Assembly: GCA_035513575.1 (NCBI GenBank)
Contig: DATKBW010000102.1
Location: 1-51,776, forward strand
Direction: 5' to 3'
DNA length: 51,776 nt
From: JAHWKI01 sp035513575
Lineage (GTDB): Bacteria > Gemmatimonadota > Gemmatimonadetes > Longimicrobiales > RSA9
The notes under the pieces are model-generated. The model was not told the origin of the DNA, ran no database searches, and worked only from the letters and a program-made list of their open reading frames with translations. Below are positions 15,511 to 24,253 of this stretch, piece by piece. A program made the position numbers and the translations under genes. Each line of letters starts with the position of its first letter. Within the stretch, counting starts at the first letter, position 1.

Positions 15511-16653
15511 ATGGCCGAACCCGACTGGCACGCGTGGCGGGACGAGTTCCCGATCCTGGCCCGAAAGACGTATCTGAACTCCTGCTCCCTCGGCGCGCTC
15601 TCCGGGCGCGCCGAGGCGCGTCTCGACCGCTTCCGCGAGGAGTGGCACACCCACGGCGCCTCGGCCTGGTACGAGACCTGGATGGGCCGGCTCGCCGAGC
15701 TCAGGGGCCGCGTCGCCACCATGATCGGCGCCGACGCCGACGAGGTCGCCCTGGCCGCCTCCGTTTCCGCCGCACTGGCCACCATCGCGTCGGCTGTGGA
15801 CCACCGGCACCGGCGCAAGGTCGTCGTCGCCGAGCTCGACTTCCCCACCCTCGCGTACCAGTGGATGGGGCGCCCGGACCTGGAGGTCGTCCGCGTCCGC
15901 TCGGACGACGACGCCACCATCGCCCTGGACCGCTGGGCCGATGCCGTGGACGGCCGGACCGCCATCCTGGCCACGAGCCACGTCTTCTTCACGACCGGGG
16001 CCATCCAGGACCTCCGGGCGCTGGCCGACATCGCCCACCGGGCCGGCGCCCTCTTCCTCGTGGACGCCTACCAGGGCGTCGGGCAGGTCCCCGTCGACGT
16101 AGGGGACAGCGGCATCGACATCCTGGTCACCGGCCCCCTGAAGTGGCTCATGGGCGGACCCGGCCTGGCCTACATCTACGTCCGCCGCGACCTCATCCCG
16201 AGCCTCCGCCCCACGGTCACCGGCTGGTTCGCCGCGGCCGACCAGTTCGACTTCGACATCGAGAGCCTCGCGTTCAAGGAGGACGCCCGGCGCTTCGAGC
16301 TGGGCACCCCCGCCCTCCCCACCGTCCACACCGCCCTGGGGGGCCAGGAGATCGTGGACGAGATCGGCGTCGACGCCATCCGCGCGCGCAATCGCGCCCT
16401 CACCGACCGGCTCGTCGACCGCGCCGGCGCCGCCGGCTTCCGCATGCGGCTCGCGCCCGACCCCGGGCAGCGCTCCGCCATCGTCATGCTCGCAGCCGAT
16501 GACCCCGAGTCCGCCGTCGCGCACCTCGATCGCGCCGGGATCATCACCGATGCACGGCCCGGCTACGTCCGCGTGTCCCCCCACTTCTACAACACGGAAG
16601 AGGAGATCGACGCCGTGGTCGACGAGCTGGGGCGCTGGAGGGAGCGTGGCTGA
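15511..16653 (+). CDS. Class V aminotransferase-fold PLP enzyme
   Basis: A 380-residue PLP enzyme of fold type I, class V (cysteine desulfurase/kynureninase-like). The cofactor lysine is Lys211 in TGPLKWLMGGPG, and the pyridine-contacting Asp185 lies in LFLVDAYQGVG. The N-terminal YLNSCSLGALSG block is typical of the family. There is no desulfurase-type catalytic cysteine loop near the C-terminus, so sulfur mobilisation is unlikely. A lyase, epimerase or kynureninase-type reaction is possible; substrate not predictable. It overlaps the MazG-like gene by 8 bases, indicating translational coupling. Confidence 0.85.
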   Translation: MAEPDWHAWRDEFPILARKTYLNSCSLGALSGRAEARLDRFREEWHTHGASAWYETWMGRLAELRGRVATMIGADADEVALAASVSAALATIASAVDHRHRRKVVVAELDFPTLAYQWMGRPDLEVVRVRSDDDATIALDRWADAVDGRTAILATSHVFFTTGAIQDLRALADIAHRAGALFLVDAYQGVGQVPVDVGDSGIDILVTGPLKWLMGGPGLAYIYVRRDLIPSLRPTVTGWFAAADQFDFDIESLAFKEDARRFELGTPALPTVHTALGGQEIVDEIGVDAIRARNRALTDRLVDRAGAAGFRMRLAPDPGQRSAIVMLAADDPESAVAHLDRAGIITDARPGYVRVSPHFYNTEEEIDAVVDELGRWRERG

Positions 16654-17017
16654 GCGGAGTCCGCCCCCGCCCGGGACCCCGGACGCGGCGGCCGGCCTGT
16701 CGCTCCGTCAGGCCCAGGCCGCCGTGGACGCCTGGATCTCCCGGTTCGAAGATGGATACTGGCCGCCCCTCGCCAACCTCGCCCGCCTCGTCGAGGAAGT
16801 GGGGGAGCTCGCCCGCGAGCTCAATCACCGGCACGGCTCCAAGCCCAGGAAGCCCGACGAGCCCGCGACCGACCTGGCCCTGGAGCTCGCCGACATCCTC
16901 TTCGTCCTCATCGCCCTCGCCAACGAGCAGGGCATCGACCTCGAGGAGGCCTTCGGGCGGGTGCTGGAGAAGGTTCGGGTCAGGGACGCGGAACGCTGGA
17001 CGAAAAAGCAGGGATAG
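16646..17017 (+). CDS. MazG-like nucleotide pyrophosphohydrolase
   Basis: A 123-residue all-alpha NTP pyrophosphatase. The metal-binding EEVGELARE and the later LALELADILFVLIALAN supply the conserved ExxE and ExxD motifs. Single-domain MazG-like enzymes cleave NTPs or modified nucleotides to NMP and pyrophosphate, cleaning the nucleotide pool. GTG 16646 is chosen because it overlaps the upstream stop and is preceded by GGAGGGAG; the open frame extends further upstream but only inside the aminotransferase gene. It converges on a NUDIX hydrolase gene with 20 bases between stops. Confidence 0.88.
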   Translation: MAERSPPPPGTPDAAAGLSLRQAQAAVDAWISRFEDGYWPPLANLARLVEEVGELARELNHRHGSKPRKPDEPATDLALELADILFVLIALANEQGIDLEEAFGRVLEKVRVRDAERWTKKQG

Positions 17018-17037
17018 AGCCACCCCGCCGGTATCGG

Positions 17038-17592
17038 CTACCGGGTCCAGCGCCGGTAGAAGCCCCAGGCCACGATCCCGTAGGCATCCTGGAACGCCCC
17101 GTCGGCGATCATCCGGTCGATCTCGGCAGGGTCGCGGAGGATGGGCCGGATGGACTCCCCCGGGTCCTCGTTCCGCTGGCCGGTGGGGCGGCAGTCGTTC
17201 ACCAGGACGATGTGGAGGCGGTTGTCCTGGAGGGCGGCGTTGGGGAACACCCGGCCGATCACTTCCGCCCGGCCGCCGCCGTGGCCGGTCTCCTCCTCCA
17301 GCTCCCGGACCGCGGTCTCCACCGGCGACTCACCCTCCTCGACCAGGCCGGCGACGAACTCGGTCGTCACGCTCCGCGTGCCGGGGCGGAACTGCTGTAC
17401 CATGACGAACTCGCCCGCGGGCGTGAGGGCGATGACCTGGACCCAGTCGGGCATCTGCAGCACGAAGAAGTCCCGGAGCTCGCCATCGTCCGGCGACCGG
17501 TTCCAGTCGCGCCGCACCCGGAAATGCCGGAAGTCACCGACCTGCTCCGACCGCTCACGCGGCCAGACCAGGTCGTCGCCGGCGTCAGCCAT
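17038..17592 (-). CDS. NUDIX hydrolase, ADP-ribose pyrophosphatase-like
   Basis: A 184-residue NUDIX enzyme. The NUDIX box is complete: GLVEEGESPVETAVRELEEE followed by TG, with Gly, Glu, REL and EExTG in register. The preceding EFVAG and the N-terminal beta domain resemble ADP-ribose/NDP-sugar pyrophosphatases. A downstream proline, 15-16 residues after the box in typical ADP-ribose enzymes, is represented by FPNAAL. ATG 17592. It is followed on the same strand, upstream in coordinates of transcription, by a tiny membrane protein gene 12 bases away, so the two may form an operon. Confidence 0.9.
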   Translation of the reverse strand: MADAGDDLVWPRERSEQVGDFRHFRVRRDWNRSPDDGELRDFFVLQMPDWVQVIALTPAGEFVMVQQFRPGTRSVTTEFVAGLVEEGESPVETAVRELEEETGHGGGRAEVIGRVFPNAALQDNRLHIVLVNDCRPTGQRNEDPGESIRPILRDPAEIDRMIADGAFQDAYGIVAWGFYRRWTR

Positions 17593-17604
17593 CCGCCGCC
17601 CCGA

Positions 17605-17748
17605 TCAGAAGATCAGGGAAAGGACCAGGATCACGATCCCGATGACGAGGATCAGCCACGCCGCCGTACGCAGCGCGGCGACGATGCCCGTGAAGCCCAG
17701 CACCGCCAGCAGGATGACGATGACCGCGATGATCAGAAGGATGTCCAC
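17605..17748 (-). CDS. 47-residue DUF1328/lmo0937-type membrane protein
   Basis: A short gene translated here by hand. It starts GTG 17748 with GGAG 7 bases upstream, and the stop codon TGA is at 17605-17607. The product (MDILLIIAVIVILLAVLGF, then TGIVAALRTAAWLILVIGIV and ILVLSLIF) is two membrane helices joined by a GFTGI turn. This is the pattern of DUF1328/UPF0391 and lmo0937-like small membrane proteins (AVLGFGGIAG...). Such proteins are often stress-induced and of unknown function. Gene order is MDR oxidoreductase start, unrelated gap, this gene, then the NUDIX gene; both read on the minus strand with 12 bases between them. Confidence 0.75.
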   Translation of the reverse strand: MDILLIIAVIVILLAVLGFTGIVAALRTAAWLILVIGIVILVLSLIF

Positions 17749-17835
17749 GCGCGTCTCCGGTTCGGGAGTCCTCGACCGTCGCGGGGCGACCCGGCAAGTC
17801 CCGCGCCTCTGTCGGCGGCGTCGCGGGCCGGGCGG

Positions 17836-18858
17836 TCAGGGCGAGAGGACGATGTTCCCGAACGATTCCCCCTGCTCCAGCCGGGCGTGCGCTTGCGCGG
17901 CGCGGTCCAGCGGCCACGCGACGTCCACGACCGGCTCCAGCGCCCCGCCGAACACCAGGTCCATGACCGCCCGGAACTCGGCCCTGCTCGCCATGGTGGT
18001 GCCCAGCAGCTCGAGCTGCCTCCAGAACATGACGCGGAGGTCCAGCTCGGCCTTCGGGCCGGTGGTGGCGCCATAGACGACCATCCGCCCCCGCTTCGCC
18101 AGCGATCGAACCGCCCCCCGGAACCCCGCTTCGCCGACGGAATCGAGCACCACGTCCACGCCGCGCTTCCCGGTGGCCTGCCACAGCGACCCCGCCCAGT
18201 CGCCGGCCAGCCGGTCGTGGACGGTGTCGGCCCCGAGCGCGCGGACCCGGTCGACGTGGGGCGAGGAGGTCACGGCGTGCACGGTCGCACCGAGGTGCTT
18301 CGCGATCTGCACGGCGGCGGTCGCCACCCCGCCGGACGCGCCGGTGATCAGGACCGTCTCCCCGGCCCGGAGTCGCGCCCGGGTGACGAGGCCCCGCCAG
18401 GCGGTGAGGAACACGAGCGGTGCCGCGGCCGCCCGCTCGAAGGGCACGTCGTCCGGGATGCGATAGAGGTTGCGGGCGGGCGCCACCACGTACTCGGCGA
18501 ACCCGCCCTGCGTGTGCTCGCCCAGGATCCGGTACACCTCGCAGAGCGGCTCCTCTCCCGCCCGACACCACTCGCACGCCCCGCACGAGAGCGACGGGTC
18601 CACCACCACCCGGTCGCCCGCCGCCCACCCGGTCACTCCCCGGCCCACCGTGTCGATGACCCCCGCCACGTCCGACCCGCCGATGTGGGGCATCGTCGTC
18701 TCGATCGGGAGCCCGCGCCGGACCCACAGGTCCAGGTGGTTCATCCCGCTCGCCCCCACCCGGATCCGCACCTCGCCCGCACCGGGCTCCGGAGTCTCCA
18801 CCTCCTCGACCCGGACGACGTCCGGCCCGCCATGCTCGTGAAAGATCGCCGCGCGCAT
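17836..18858 (-). CDS. Zinc-lobe MDR-family oxidoreductase (quinone oxidoreductase-like)
   Basis: A 340-residue medium-chain dehydrogenase/reductase. The Rossmann NAD(P) motif is VLITGASGGVATAAVQ. The structural zinc lobe is intact (CGACEWCRAGEEPLC, near residues 90-104). The catalytic-zinc residues of alcohol dehydrogenases are changed: the usual GxCHxD is GMNHLD and the usual GHE is GGSDVAG. It therefore probably acts as a zinc-independent reductase such as quinone or enone reductase. ATG 18858 has AGGAGAG 4 bases upstream. It stands alone and is divergent from the 19058 gene with a 199-base intergenic region. Substrate cannot be told from sequence. Confidence 0.88.
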   Translation of the reverse strand: MRAAIFHEHGGPDVVRVEEVETPEPGAGEVRIRVGASGMNHLDLWVRRGLPIETTMPHIGGSDVAGVIDTVGRGVTGWAAGDRVVVDPSLSCGACEWCRAGEEPLCEVYRILGEHTQGGFAEYVVAPARNLYRIPDDVPFERAAAAPLVFLTAWRGLVTRARLRAGETVLITGASGGVATAAVQIAKHLGATVHAVTSSPHVDRVRALGADTVHDRLAGDWAGSLWQATGKRGVDVVLDSVGEAGFRGAVRSLAKRGRMVVYGATTGPKAELDLRVMFWRQLELLGTTMASRAEFRAVMDLVFGGALEPVVDVAWPLDRAAQAHARLEQGESFGNIVLSP

Positions 18859-19057
18859 CGGCCTCTCCTGGTTCGTGCTGCGGAAGCTTACGTCGGGAGC
18901 GCTGGCCGAACCACCGGGCCGCCGACGCCCCGACGTTCGGATCTTCGGCCTCCGGCCCCGGACCGTGCCGGCGCGGATCCGCACGCGGCCGGAGGCCGCG
19001 CGCTTCGAAGGTTGACGGGCTCGCCCCCCTGCGGCGGTTCGGATAAGTTCCGGCCCC

Positions 19058-19522
19058 ATGGGACAGAACGGGAGCTCAGGCGACATCCTGCGCCGCCTCG
19101 AGGAGGCCGCGGTCCGCGACGCCGCGGAGCGCTCCGCGGAGGACGCGGAGGCGCCGTTCGACATCATCCGGGAGGCCGGCGGTGAGGCCGACGACGGCCC
19201 CGCCAGGGACCTCACGTTCGCCGGGTACGTCGAGACCCACGATCGGGTCCCCGCGTTCGAGGGCGCGGACGGCCAGCCGTACACGGTGGACATCGATACC
19301 GAGGAGACCGGCGACCCGGACCGACCCTGGGCGGCGTTCCTGGTGTTCGTCCGCTGGGCGGCGACGGGGGCGGGGATCATGGGGCACGTGATGAGCGAGG
19401 ACGTCGTCTGGGGCGCGTCGGAGCACGAGGCCCGGGAGCGGGCGCTGGACCTGACGCTGTACGAGCTCAAGAGCGAGCTGGACCGGTCCATCGCGCGGCA
19501 CCGGTCGCTGCTGGAGGACTAG
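19058..19522 (+). CDS. Conserved hypothetical protein beside proline dehydrogenase
   Basis: A 154-residue soluble protein with no family I recognise. It is acidic (rich in Glu and Asp), with a predicted helix at 8-28 (DILRRLEEAAVRDAAERSAE). A central beta region follows (GQPYTVDIDTEETGDPDRPW, then AAFLVFVRWAATGAGIMGHV). It ends in a helix (SEHEARERALDLTLYELKSE, then LDRSIARHRS). No signal peptide or catalytic motif is visible. It ends 5 bases before the proline dehydrogenase start, so the two are very probably co-transcribed and possibly functionally linked. Codon bias is as strong as in neighbouring genes, which supports it being real. Confidence 0.7.
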   Translation: MGQNGSSGDILRRLEEAAVRDAAERSAEDAEAPFDIIREAGGEADDGPARDLTFAGYVETHDRVPAFEGADGQPYTVDIDTEETGDPDRPWAAFLVFVRWAATGAGIMGHVMSEDVVWGASEHEARERALDLTLYELKSELDRSIARHRSLLED

Positions 19523-19527
19523 ATCGG

Positions 19528-20451
19528 ATGCTGAGACAGGGGTTCCTGTTCCTGAGCGAGAGCTCGATGGCCCGCACGCTGGTGACCAACGCGCCGTTCG
19601 CCCGCTGGGCCGCCCGCCGCTTCGTGGCCGGGGAGGAGATCGCCGACGCGATCACCGCCGCCCGCACGCTGAATACCCGCGGGATGACGGTCTCGCTGGA
19701 CTACCTCGGCGAGTCCGTCTCCAGCCGCGCGGAGGCGACCGCGGCCGCGGACACCTACCTGCGCATCATCGACGCCCTCGTGACGGAAGGGATCGACGGG
19801 AACGTTTCCCTCAAGCTCACGCAGATGGGCCAGGACATCGACGAGCAGTTCCTGCACGACAACGTCCGCCGCGTCCTGGACCGGGCCGGCGATCACGGGA
19901 TGTTCGTCCGGTTCGACATGGAGTCCAGCGATTACGTCCAGCGCACCCTCGACTTCTTCGAGCGCGTCCGCGCCGACGGCTACGACAACTGCGGGATCGT
20001 CCTCCAGTCCTACCTCTACCGCACCCACGACGACGCCCGCCACGCCAACGAGCGGGGCGCACGCGTCCGCCTCTGCAAGGGCGCCTACGCCGAGCCCGAG
20101 TCCGTCGCGTTCCCCCAGAAGGCCGAGGCGGACGCCAACTTCGTCCGCGTCATGAAGCTGCTCCTCGAGCACGGCACCTACCCCGGCATCGCCACCCACG
20201 ACGAGGCGATGATCGAGGCCACCAAGACCTTCGCCCGGGACCGGGGCATCGACCCCGCACGCTTCGAGTTCCAGATGCTCTACGGCATCCGGCGCGACCT
20301 CCAGAAACAGCTCGTCGAAGAGGGCTGGCGCCTCCGCATCTACATCGGCTTCGGCAAGGCCTGGTACCCCTACTTCATGCGGCGACTCGCGGAGCGGCCC
20401 GCGAACGTGTTCTTCCTCGCGAACAGCGTGTTCCGTGAGGCGTTCCGGTAG
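19528..20451 (+). CDS. Monofunctional proline dehydrogenase
   Basis: A 307-residue FAD enzyme oxidising L-proline to pyrroline-5-carboxylate and passing electrons to the quinone pool. The family barrel motifs are present: NVSLKLTQMGQDID, RLCKGAYAEPESVAF, FQMLYGIRRDLQKQL and the active-site ending YFMRRLAERPANVFFL, where two arginines bind the substrate carboxylate. The length matches single-function ProDH, not the long PutA fusion; the P5C dehydrogenase partner is not in the window. ATG 19528 lies 5 bases after the preceding stop codon. Confidence 0.95.
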   Translation: MLRQGFLFLSESSMARTLVTNAPFARWAARRFVAGEEIADAITAARTLNTRGMTVSLDYLGESVSSRAEATAAADTYLRIIDALVTEGIDGNVSLKLTQMGQDIDEQFLHDNVRRVLDRAGDHGMFVRFDMESSDYVQRTLDFFERVRADGYDNCGIVLQSYLYRTHDDARHANERGARVRLCKGAYAEPESVAFPQKAEADANFVRVMKLLLEHGTYPGIATHDEAMIEATKTFARDRGIDPARFEFQMLYGIRRDLQKQLVEEGWRLRIYIGFGKAWYPYFMRRLAERPANVFFLANSVFREAFR

Positions 20452-20517
20452 AGGCTCTCTGCGCTCGCAAGAAGGCTCGCTTCCGCTCGCAAGAGGCGGC
20501 TGCACCGCAGGCGGCCG

Positions 20518-20536
20518 CCCGGCGGTACCAGCCGGG
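20518..20536 (+). terminator. Possible hairpin after proline dehydrogenase
   Basis: CCCGGC and GCCGGG form a 6-bp stem around GGTACCA, 66 bases after the proline dehydrogenase stop. There is no T-tract, as is common in very GC-rich genomes, so it is only a weak terminator candidate. The rest of the 158-base gap before queE holds two copies of CGCTCGCAAG 22 bases apart and no riboswitch that I recognise. Confidence 0.3.
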
Positions 20537-20609
20537 ACCTTCGTCCGCCCCGAGGGGTTCTCATCCACATTGCGAGGCCGAAGGCCGAGCCAAATTACCA
20601 CCACCACGA

Positions 20610-21275
20610 ATGGCCGCCACGCTGCGCATCACCGAGATCTTCCACAGCATCCAGGGCGAATCCACCTGGATCGGGCTGCCGTGCACCTTCGTGCGGCTGA
20701 CCGGCTGTCCGCTCCGCTGCGTCTGGTGCGACACCGAGTACGCCTTCCACGGCGGTGAGAAGATGGCGCTGGACGAGATCGTCGCGCGGGTGCGGGACAT
20801 CGGCACCCCGCTGGTGGAGATCACCGGCGGGGAGCCGCTCGTCCACCGGAACGCGTTCGCGCTGGCGGACGGGCTGCTCGCGGAGGGGTTCACGGTCCTG
20901 GTGGAGACGTCGGGCGCGCTGGACATCTCGCCACTGGACGAGCGCGTGCACGTGATCATGGACCTGAAGTGCCCGGGTTCGGGCGAGTCGTCGAAGAACC
21001 TCTGGTCCAACCTGGACCACCTCGACGGCCGTGACGAGATCAAGTTCGTGATCGCCGACCGCGCCGACTACGAATGGGCCCGGGGGGTCGTCCGGGAGCG
21101 GGGGCTGGACCGGCGGCTGGAGGAGGGGACGCTCCGCGCGGTCCTCTGCTCCCCGGTCTGGGGCGACCTCTCGTTCGCCGACCTGGCCGCGTGGATCCTC
21201 GAGGACCGCCTCCCGGTCCGCTACCAGGTCCAGCTCCACAAGGTCGTCTGGGGACCCGGCGTCGCCGGGGTCTAG
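20610..21275 (+). CDS. queE: 7-carboxy-7-deazaguanine synthase QueE
   Basis: A 221-residue radical SAM enzyme converting 6-carboxytetrahydropterin to 7-carboxy-7-deazaguanine, an early step towards queuosine. The radical SAM cluster motif is CPLRCVWC (Cys33, Cys37, Cys40); it keeps the CxxxCxxC spacing, and QueE is known for a compact fold. Other family blocks are the N-terminal EIFHSIQGEST, VEITGGEPL for SAM, and DLKCPGSGES. It is encoded alone. The last enzyme of the same pathway, QueG, is encoded at 2458-3630, so the organism probably makes queuosine itself. Confidence 0.95.
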   Translation: MAATLRITEIFHSIQGESTWIGLPCTFVRLTGCPLRCVWCDTEYAFHGGEKMALDEIVARVRDIGTPLVEITGGEPLVHRNAFALADGLLAEGFTVLVETSGALDISPLDERVHVIMDLKCPGSGESSKNLWSNLDHLDGRDEIKFVIADRADYEWARGVVRERGLDRRLEEGTLRAVLCSPVWGDLSFADLAAWILEDRLPVRYQVQLHKVVWGPGVAGV

Positions 21276-21381
21276 CGTCCCGATTCAGAGGTCCGGCGAC
21301 GCACCGAGAGGGCCCGGGCGCCGTTCCAGGAAGGCGCGCCGACGAGGAATGGCAGCGCGATTGCGCGGAGGCGCAGCGACG

Positions 21382-23757
21382 CTAGCCCACCGGGAAGGGC
21401 AGATCCGCGCAGTCCGCCGTAGGGGCCTGTACGCCGAGGGGGCGCGTGTCCACCCGCGTCGCGCCGATGGCGCGGGCGCGGTCCGCCAGCGGGAGCAGGG
21501 CCTCGGCCGCGGGCGCCGGGGGTGTCCCGCCGGGGCGGCCCGCGAGCAGGTCCCCCATCCAGGCGCGGCCCGGGGCGCCGAGCAGCTCCTGCGCCACGTC
21601 CAGGGCGATCCCCCTGGCGCGGGCCTCGGCCACCATCCCGATCAGGCGACGCCGGGCGCTGGCGCCTCGCTCGTCGTAGCGGATGTCGCGACACGTCCCG
21701 TCCGCCCGCGCCACGACGCTGTCCCGGACCTCCGACAGGTGCTCCAGGCTCGCCAGCGCTGCCGCCAGCCGGGCCATGGCCGGCAGCGGGAGCCGGGCCG
21801 AGTCCTCCGGCTCCTCCCCTGTCCCCACCTCGCCGGGCAGCAGCGTGGCCAGGTCCGGCTCCAGCACCGGCTCGCCCCCCTCGAGCGGAGTCTCGAGGAC
21901 CCGCCGGGCCAGGTCGTATGCGGTGAACGCGCGCAGGCGGCCGTAGCTCTCCAGGAACCAGCGGCGGGTCGACGGATACACGGGCGCCACCTCGTCCAAT
22001 AGTGCGATCAGCGACTGCCCGGCCGCGCCGGTCACGTCGGGCGGCGTGACCGTGCCGTAGCCGGTCAGGATGTCGTCCTGGACGGACGAGAGATAGCCGT
22101 TCAGGCGGCCGTCCCGGGCCAGCGCCACGGCGACGAACCAGTCCACGCTTCGGGCGAACACCTCGGCCGGCCGGCTCGCGTGGGCGCGGAGGTGCTCGCG
22201 GGTCTCCGCCGCCGAGAGGGACGCCGTCGTGAGCCCCCGGAGCACCCGGGCGAGGCGCTCGTCGGACAGGCGGACCGCCCGGTCGGTGGCGTAGTCGCCA
22301 CGGACCGCGTAGCGCCGGAGCGCGGTCTGCCAGTCCAGGTCGTGGGCGATCTCGTGGGCGAGGGTCCCCGCCCCCGTGGCGGGCGGGATGTAGATCGTGC
22401 GCGTGCGCGGGTCGTGAACGGCGAGCGTCCCCACGCTCCCGGGCCGCGCCTCGAACCGGACGTTCAGCCCCCGCACATCGAGCGATGGCAGGATCCGCTG
22501 CAGGTCCGAGAGCGCGCCGGCCAGCATCCGGCGGTAGTACGGCCGCCAGTGGGCCGGGACCTCGTCCGGGAAGGCGACGGAGCCGAGGCCGAAGCGGCTC
22601 TCCAGCTCGCGGGTGCTCGGCCCCTCGAACCCGGGGAACCACGGGCGCTCCTGGGCGTAGCCCCGCAGCCCAACGGCCGCGCTGAGCACGGCCAGCCGCG
22701 GCCCCAGGTCCACCGTCGAGCGATGGTGCAGCAGCGCGTACTCCGCCGCGAGCCGCTCCTCGTTCACGGCCGCAGCGAAGAACCGGGCCCGCGCGGCCTC
22801 GCCCACCATCTCCGGCGGCACCGACCCCGAGTTCCGGTGGGCTTCCATCGCGACACGCACCGGCGTCTGCGGCGGCGCGTCGTAGCTCTCGGCCTGCCAC
22901 GCCAGCAGCTGCGCGGCGGGGAGCGGGAGGATCGTCCCTGACTGCGGAAGGGCCGCCTGCGCCACCGGCCCCCGGCGCGGCCGGCTCGCGATCTCCCGCA
23001 CCGCCTCCGCGAGCCGCGGCGCGAGGTCGATCGCTTCCCGCTCCACGTCCTGGGCCGCGGCCAGCATGCTCGGCCGCTCCACTCCGAACCGCCGCTCCAC
23101 GCGCCACACCGTCACCAGCGCCAGCGGGTCCATGCTCTCTCCGGCCGCGCGCAGCAGGCGAGCCGCGTCATCCCGCGCCACGACCCGGTCCCGGATCAGC
23201 GCCGCCGCCTGCGCGACGTAGCGCGGGTGGCGGGTCGGGATGTTCCCCTCCGCCGCCGCCATGGCGTACGCGAGGCGCACCGCCAGCGCGCCGGCATCCG
23301 GCGCGGCCGACCCCCGCACCGCCCCCTCCACCAGCTCCAGGTGCGCCGCGGCCGCCGTCAGGTCACCGCCGGGGGAGAGCACGCGCGCGTCCAGCTGGTG
23401 GCCATCCCCGTCCAGCGTCCGCGCCAGCAGGGACCAGGCGAGGCGCTCCCGCTCCCGTGGCTCGAGCCGCGGGTCCATCAGCGCGTACTCGATCAGACGG
23501 AACGGGCTGCCCAGCCCCAGACGCTGACGCTCCAGGTATCCCGCCGCGACCGCCTGCGGGACCGTCGGCTCCGCTCCCGCCCGAGCCAGCAGCCACGTCG
23601 CGTACGACCGTCCCGCGTCCAGCTCGCGCTCCACGTCCGACGCGAAGCCTCTCCCCTCCATCGGGCCGCACGCCCCCGCCACCAGCGCCAGCGCTGCGAC
23701 CAGCGCGACGACGGCGAACGGCGGACGGGCCGGGGTGGTTGTCCGGAGTCCCATCAT
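21382..23757 (-). CDS. Large lipoprotein with HExxH zinc metallopeptidase motif
   Basis: A 791-residue lipoprotein (signal ending VAGAC) whose middle holds TLAHEIAHDLDW, a zinc-protease HExxH motif at 468-472. A following PAEVFARSVDWF could supply the third ligand Glu as in gluzincins. The upstream RTRTIYIPP leads into the motif as in other metallopeptidases. About 400 residues before it are mostly helical repeats of unknown role; the last 170 are also helical. ATG 23757 gives MMGLRTT and then the signal peptide; AGGGAC lies 5 bases upstream. No close family recognised; the peptidase call rests on the motif and context. It reads towards queE. Confidence 0.7.
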   Translation of the reverse strand: MMGLRTTTPARPPFAVVALVAALALVAGACGPMEGRGFASDVERELDAGRSYATWLLARAGAEPTVPQAVAAGYLERQRLGLGSPFRLIEYALMDPRLEPRERERLAWSLLARTLDGDGHQLDARVLSPGGDLTAAAAHLELVEGAVRGSAAPDAGALAVRLAYAMAAAEGNIPTRHPRYVAQAAALIRDRVVARDDAARLLRAAGESMDPLALVTVWRVERRFGVERPSMLAAAQDVEREAIDLAPRLAEAVREIASRPRRGPVAQAALPQSGTILPLPAAQLLAWQAESYDAPPQTPVRVAMEAHRNSGSVPPEMVGEAARARFFAAAVNEERLAAEYALLHHRSTVDLGPRLAVLSAAVGLRGYAQERPWFPGFEGPSTRELESRFGLGSVAFPDEVPAHWRPYYRRMLAGALSDLQRILPSLDVRGLNVRFEARPGSVGTLAVHDPRTRTIYIPPATGAGTLAHEIAHDLDWQTALRRYAVRGDYATDRAVRLSDERLARVLRGLTTASLSAAETREHLRAHASRPAEVFARSVDWFVAVALARDGRLNGYLSSVQDDILTGYGTVTPPDVTGAAGQSLIALLDEVAPVYPSTRRWFLESYGRLRAFTAYDLARRVLETPLEGGEPVLEPDLATLLPGEVGTGEEPEDSARLPLPAMARLAAALASLEHLSEVRDSVVARADGTCRDIRYDERGASARRRLIGMVAEARARGIALDVAQELLGAPGRAWMGDLLAGRPGGTPPAPAAEALLPLADRARAIGATRVDTRPLGVQAPTADCADLPFPVG

Positions 23758-23855
23758 CGGGTCCCTGTTTTTGGCTGCTCTGGAGTCGACCCCGTGGGGA
23801 GAAGCCGGGGGGTCACCCCTCAACATAAACAGATGACGGCGGGAGCGGGATGGTT

Positions 23856-24155
23856 TCATTGCACCGACTCCTCCACCGCCCGCCGCAGACGCGGCCAGAT
23901 CCACCGCGCGTAACGCAGGAAATTCGACCGCTGATCCGGGCGCGTGGCCAGGAACGACCAGGCGGCCGCCCCCGCCTTGTCCCGGTTGCAGGGGCGGCAG
24001 CAGGCGACGAGGTTCCCCTCCGAGTGGTCCCCGCCCTTCACCCGCGGCTCGACGTGGTCCACCGTCAGATCCTCCGGCCGGCACAGCTCGCCGCAGTAGA
24101 CGCACCGGAAGCCATGCAGCTCCAGGATCTTCCGCTTCCGGTCGGGACTCGCCAT
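23856..24155 (-). CDS. HNH endonuclease-fold protein
   Basis: A 99-residue protein with the full HNH pattern: CVYCG zinc cysteines, LTVDHVEPRVKGGDHSEGNL (the DH and N residues of the active site) and CRPCNRDKAG. Such small, stand-alone HNH proteins are widespread, often with unknown cellular role; they nick DNA or act as accessory nucleases. There is no phage terminase, intein or restriction gene nearby. ATG 24155. It is upstream of the metallopeptidase on the same strand with a 98-base gap. Confidence 0.9.
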   Translation of the reverse strand: MASPDRKRKILELHGFRCVYCGELCRPEDLTVDHVEPRVKGGDHSEGNLVACCRPCNRDKAGAAAWSFLATRPDQRSNFLRYARWIWPRLRRAVEESVQ

Positions 24156-24253
24156 GGGCCTCTCTCGCGTTCGTGCTCCTCCCCTGTTTCATACCAGCGA
24201 AAACCGGGAATGCTCCGTTGCCCCGGGCGCGGCCTTCCTCCAGTATCACGCCC

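Noticed and set aside
19013..19045. TTGACG...GATAAG as a promoter for the 19058 gene
   Set aside because: The spacing of about 23 bases is too long for a standard promoter.
20452..20609. preQ1 riboswitch before queE
   Set aside because: The A-rich tail and conserved stem-loop of preQ1 riboswitches are absent; only a short hairpin and a 10-base direct repeat are seen.
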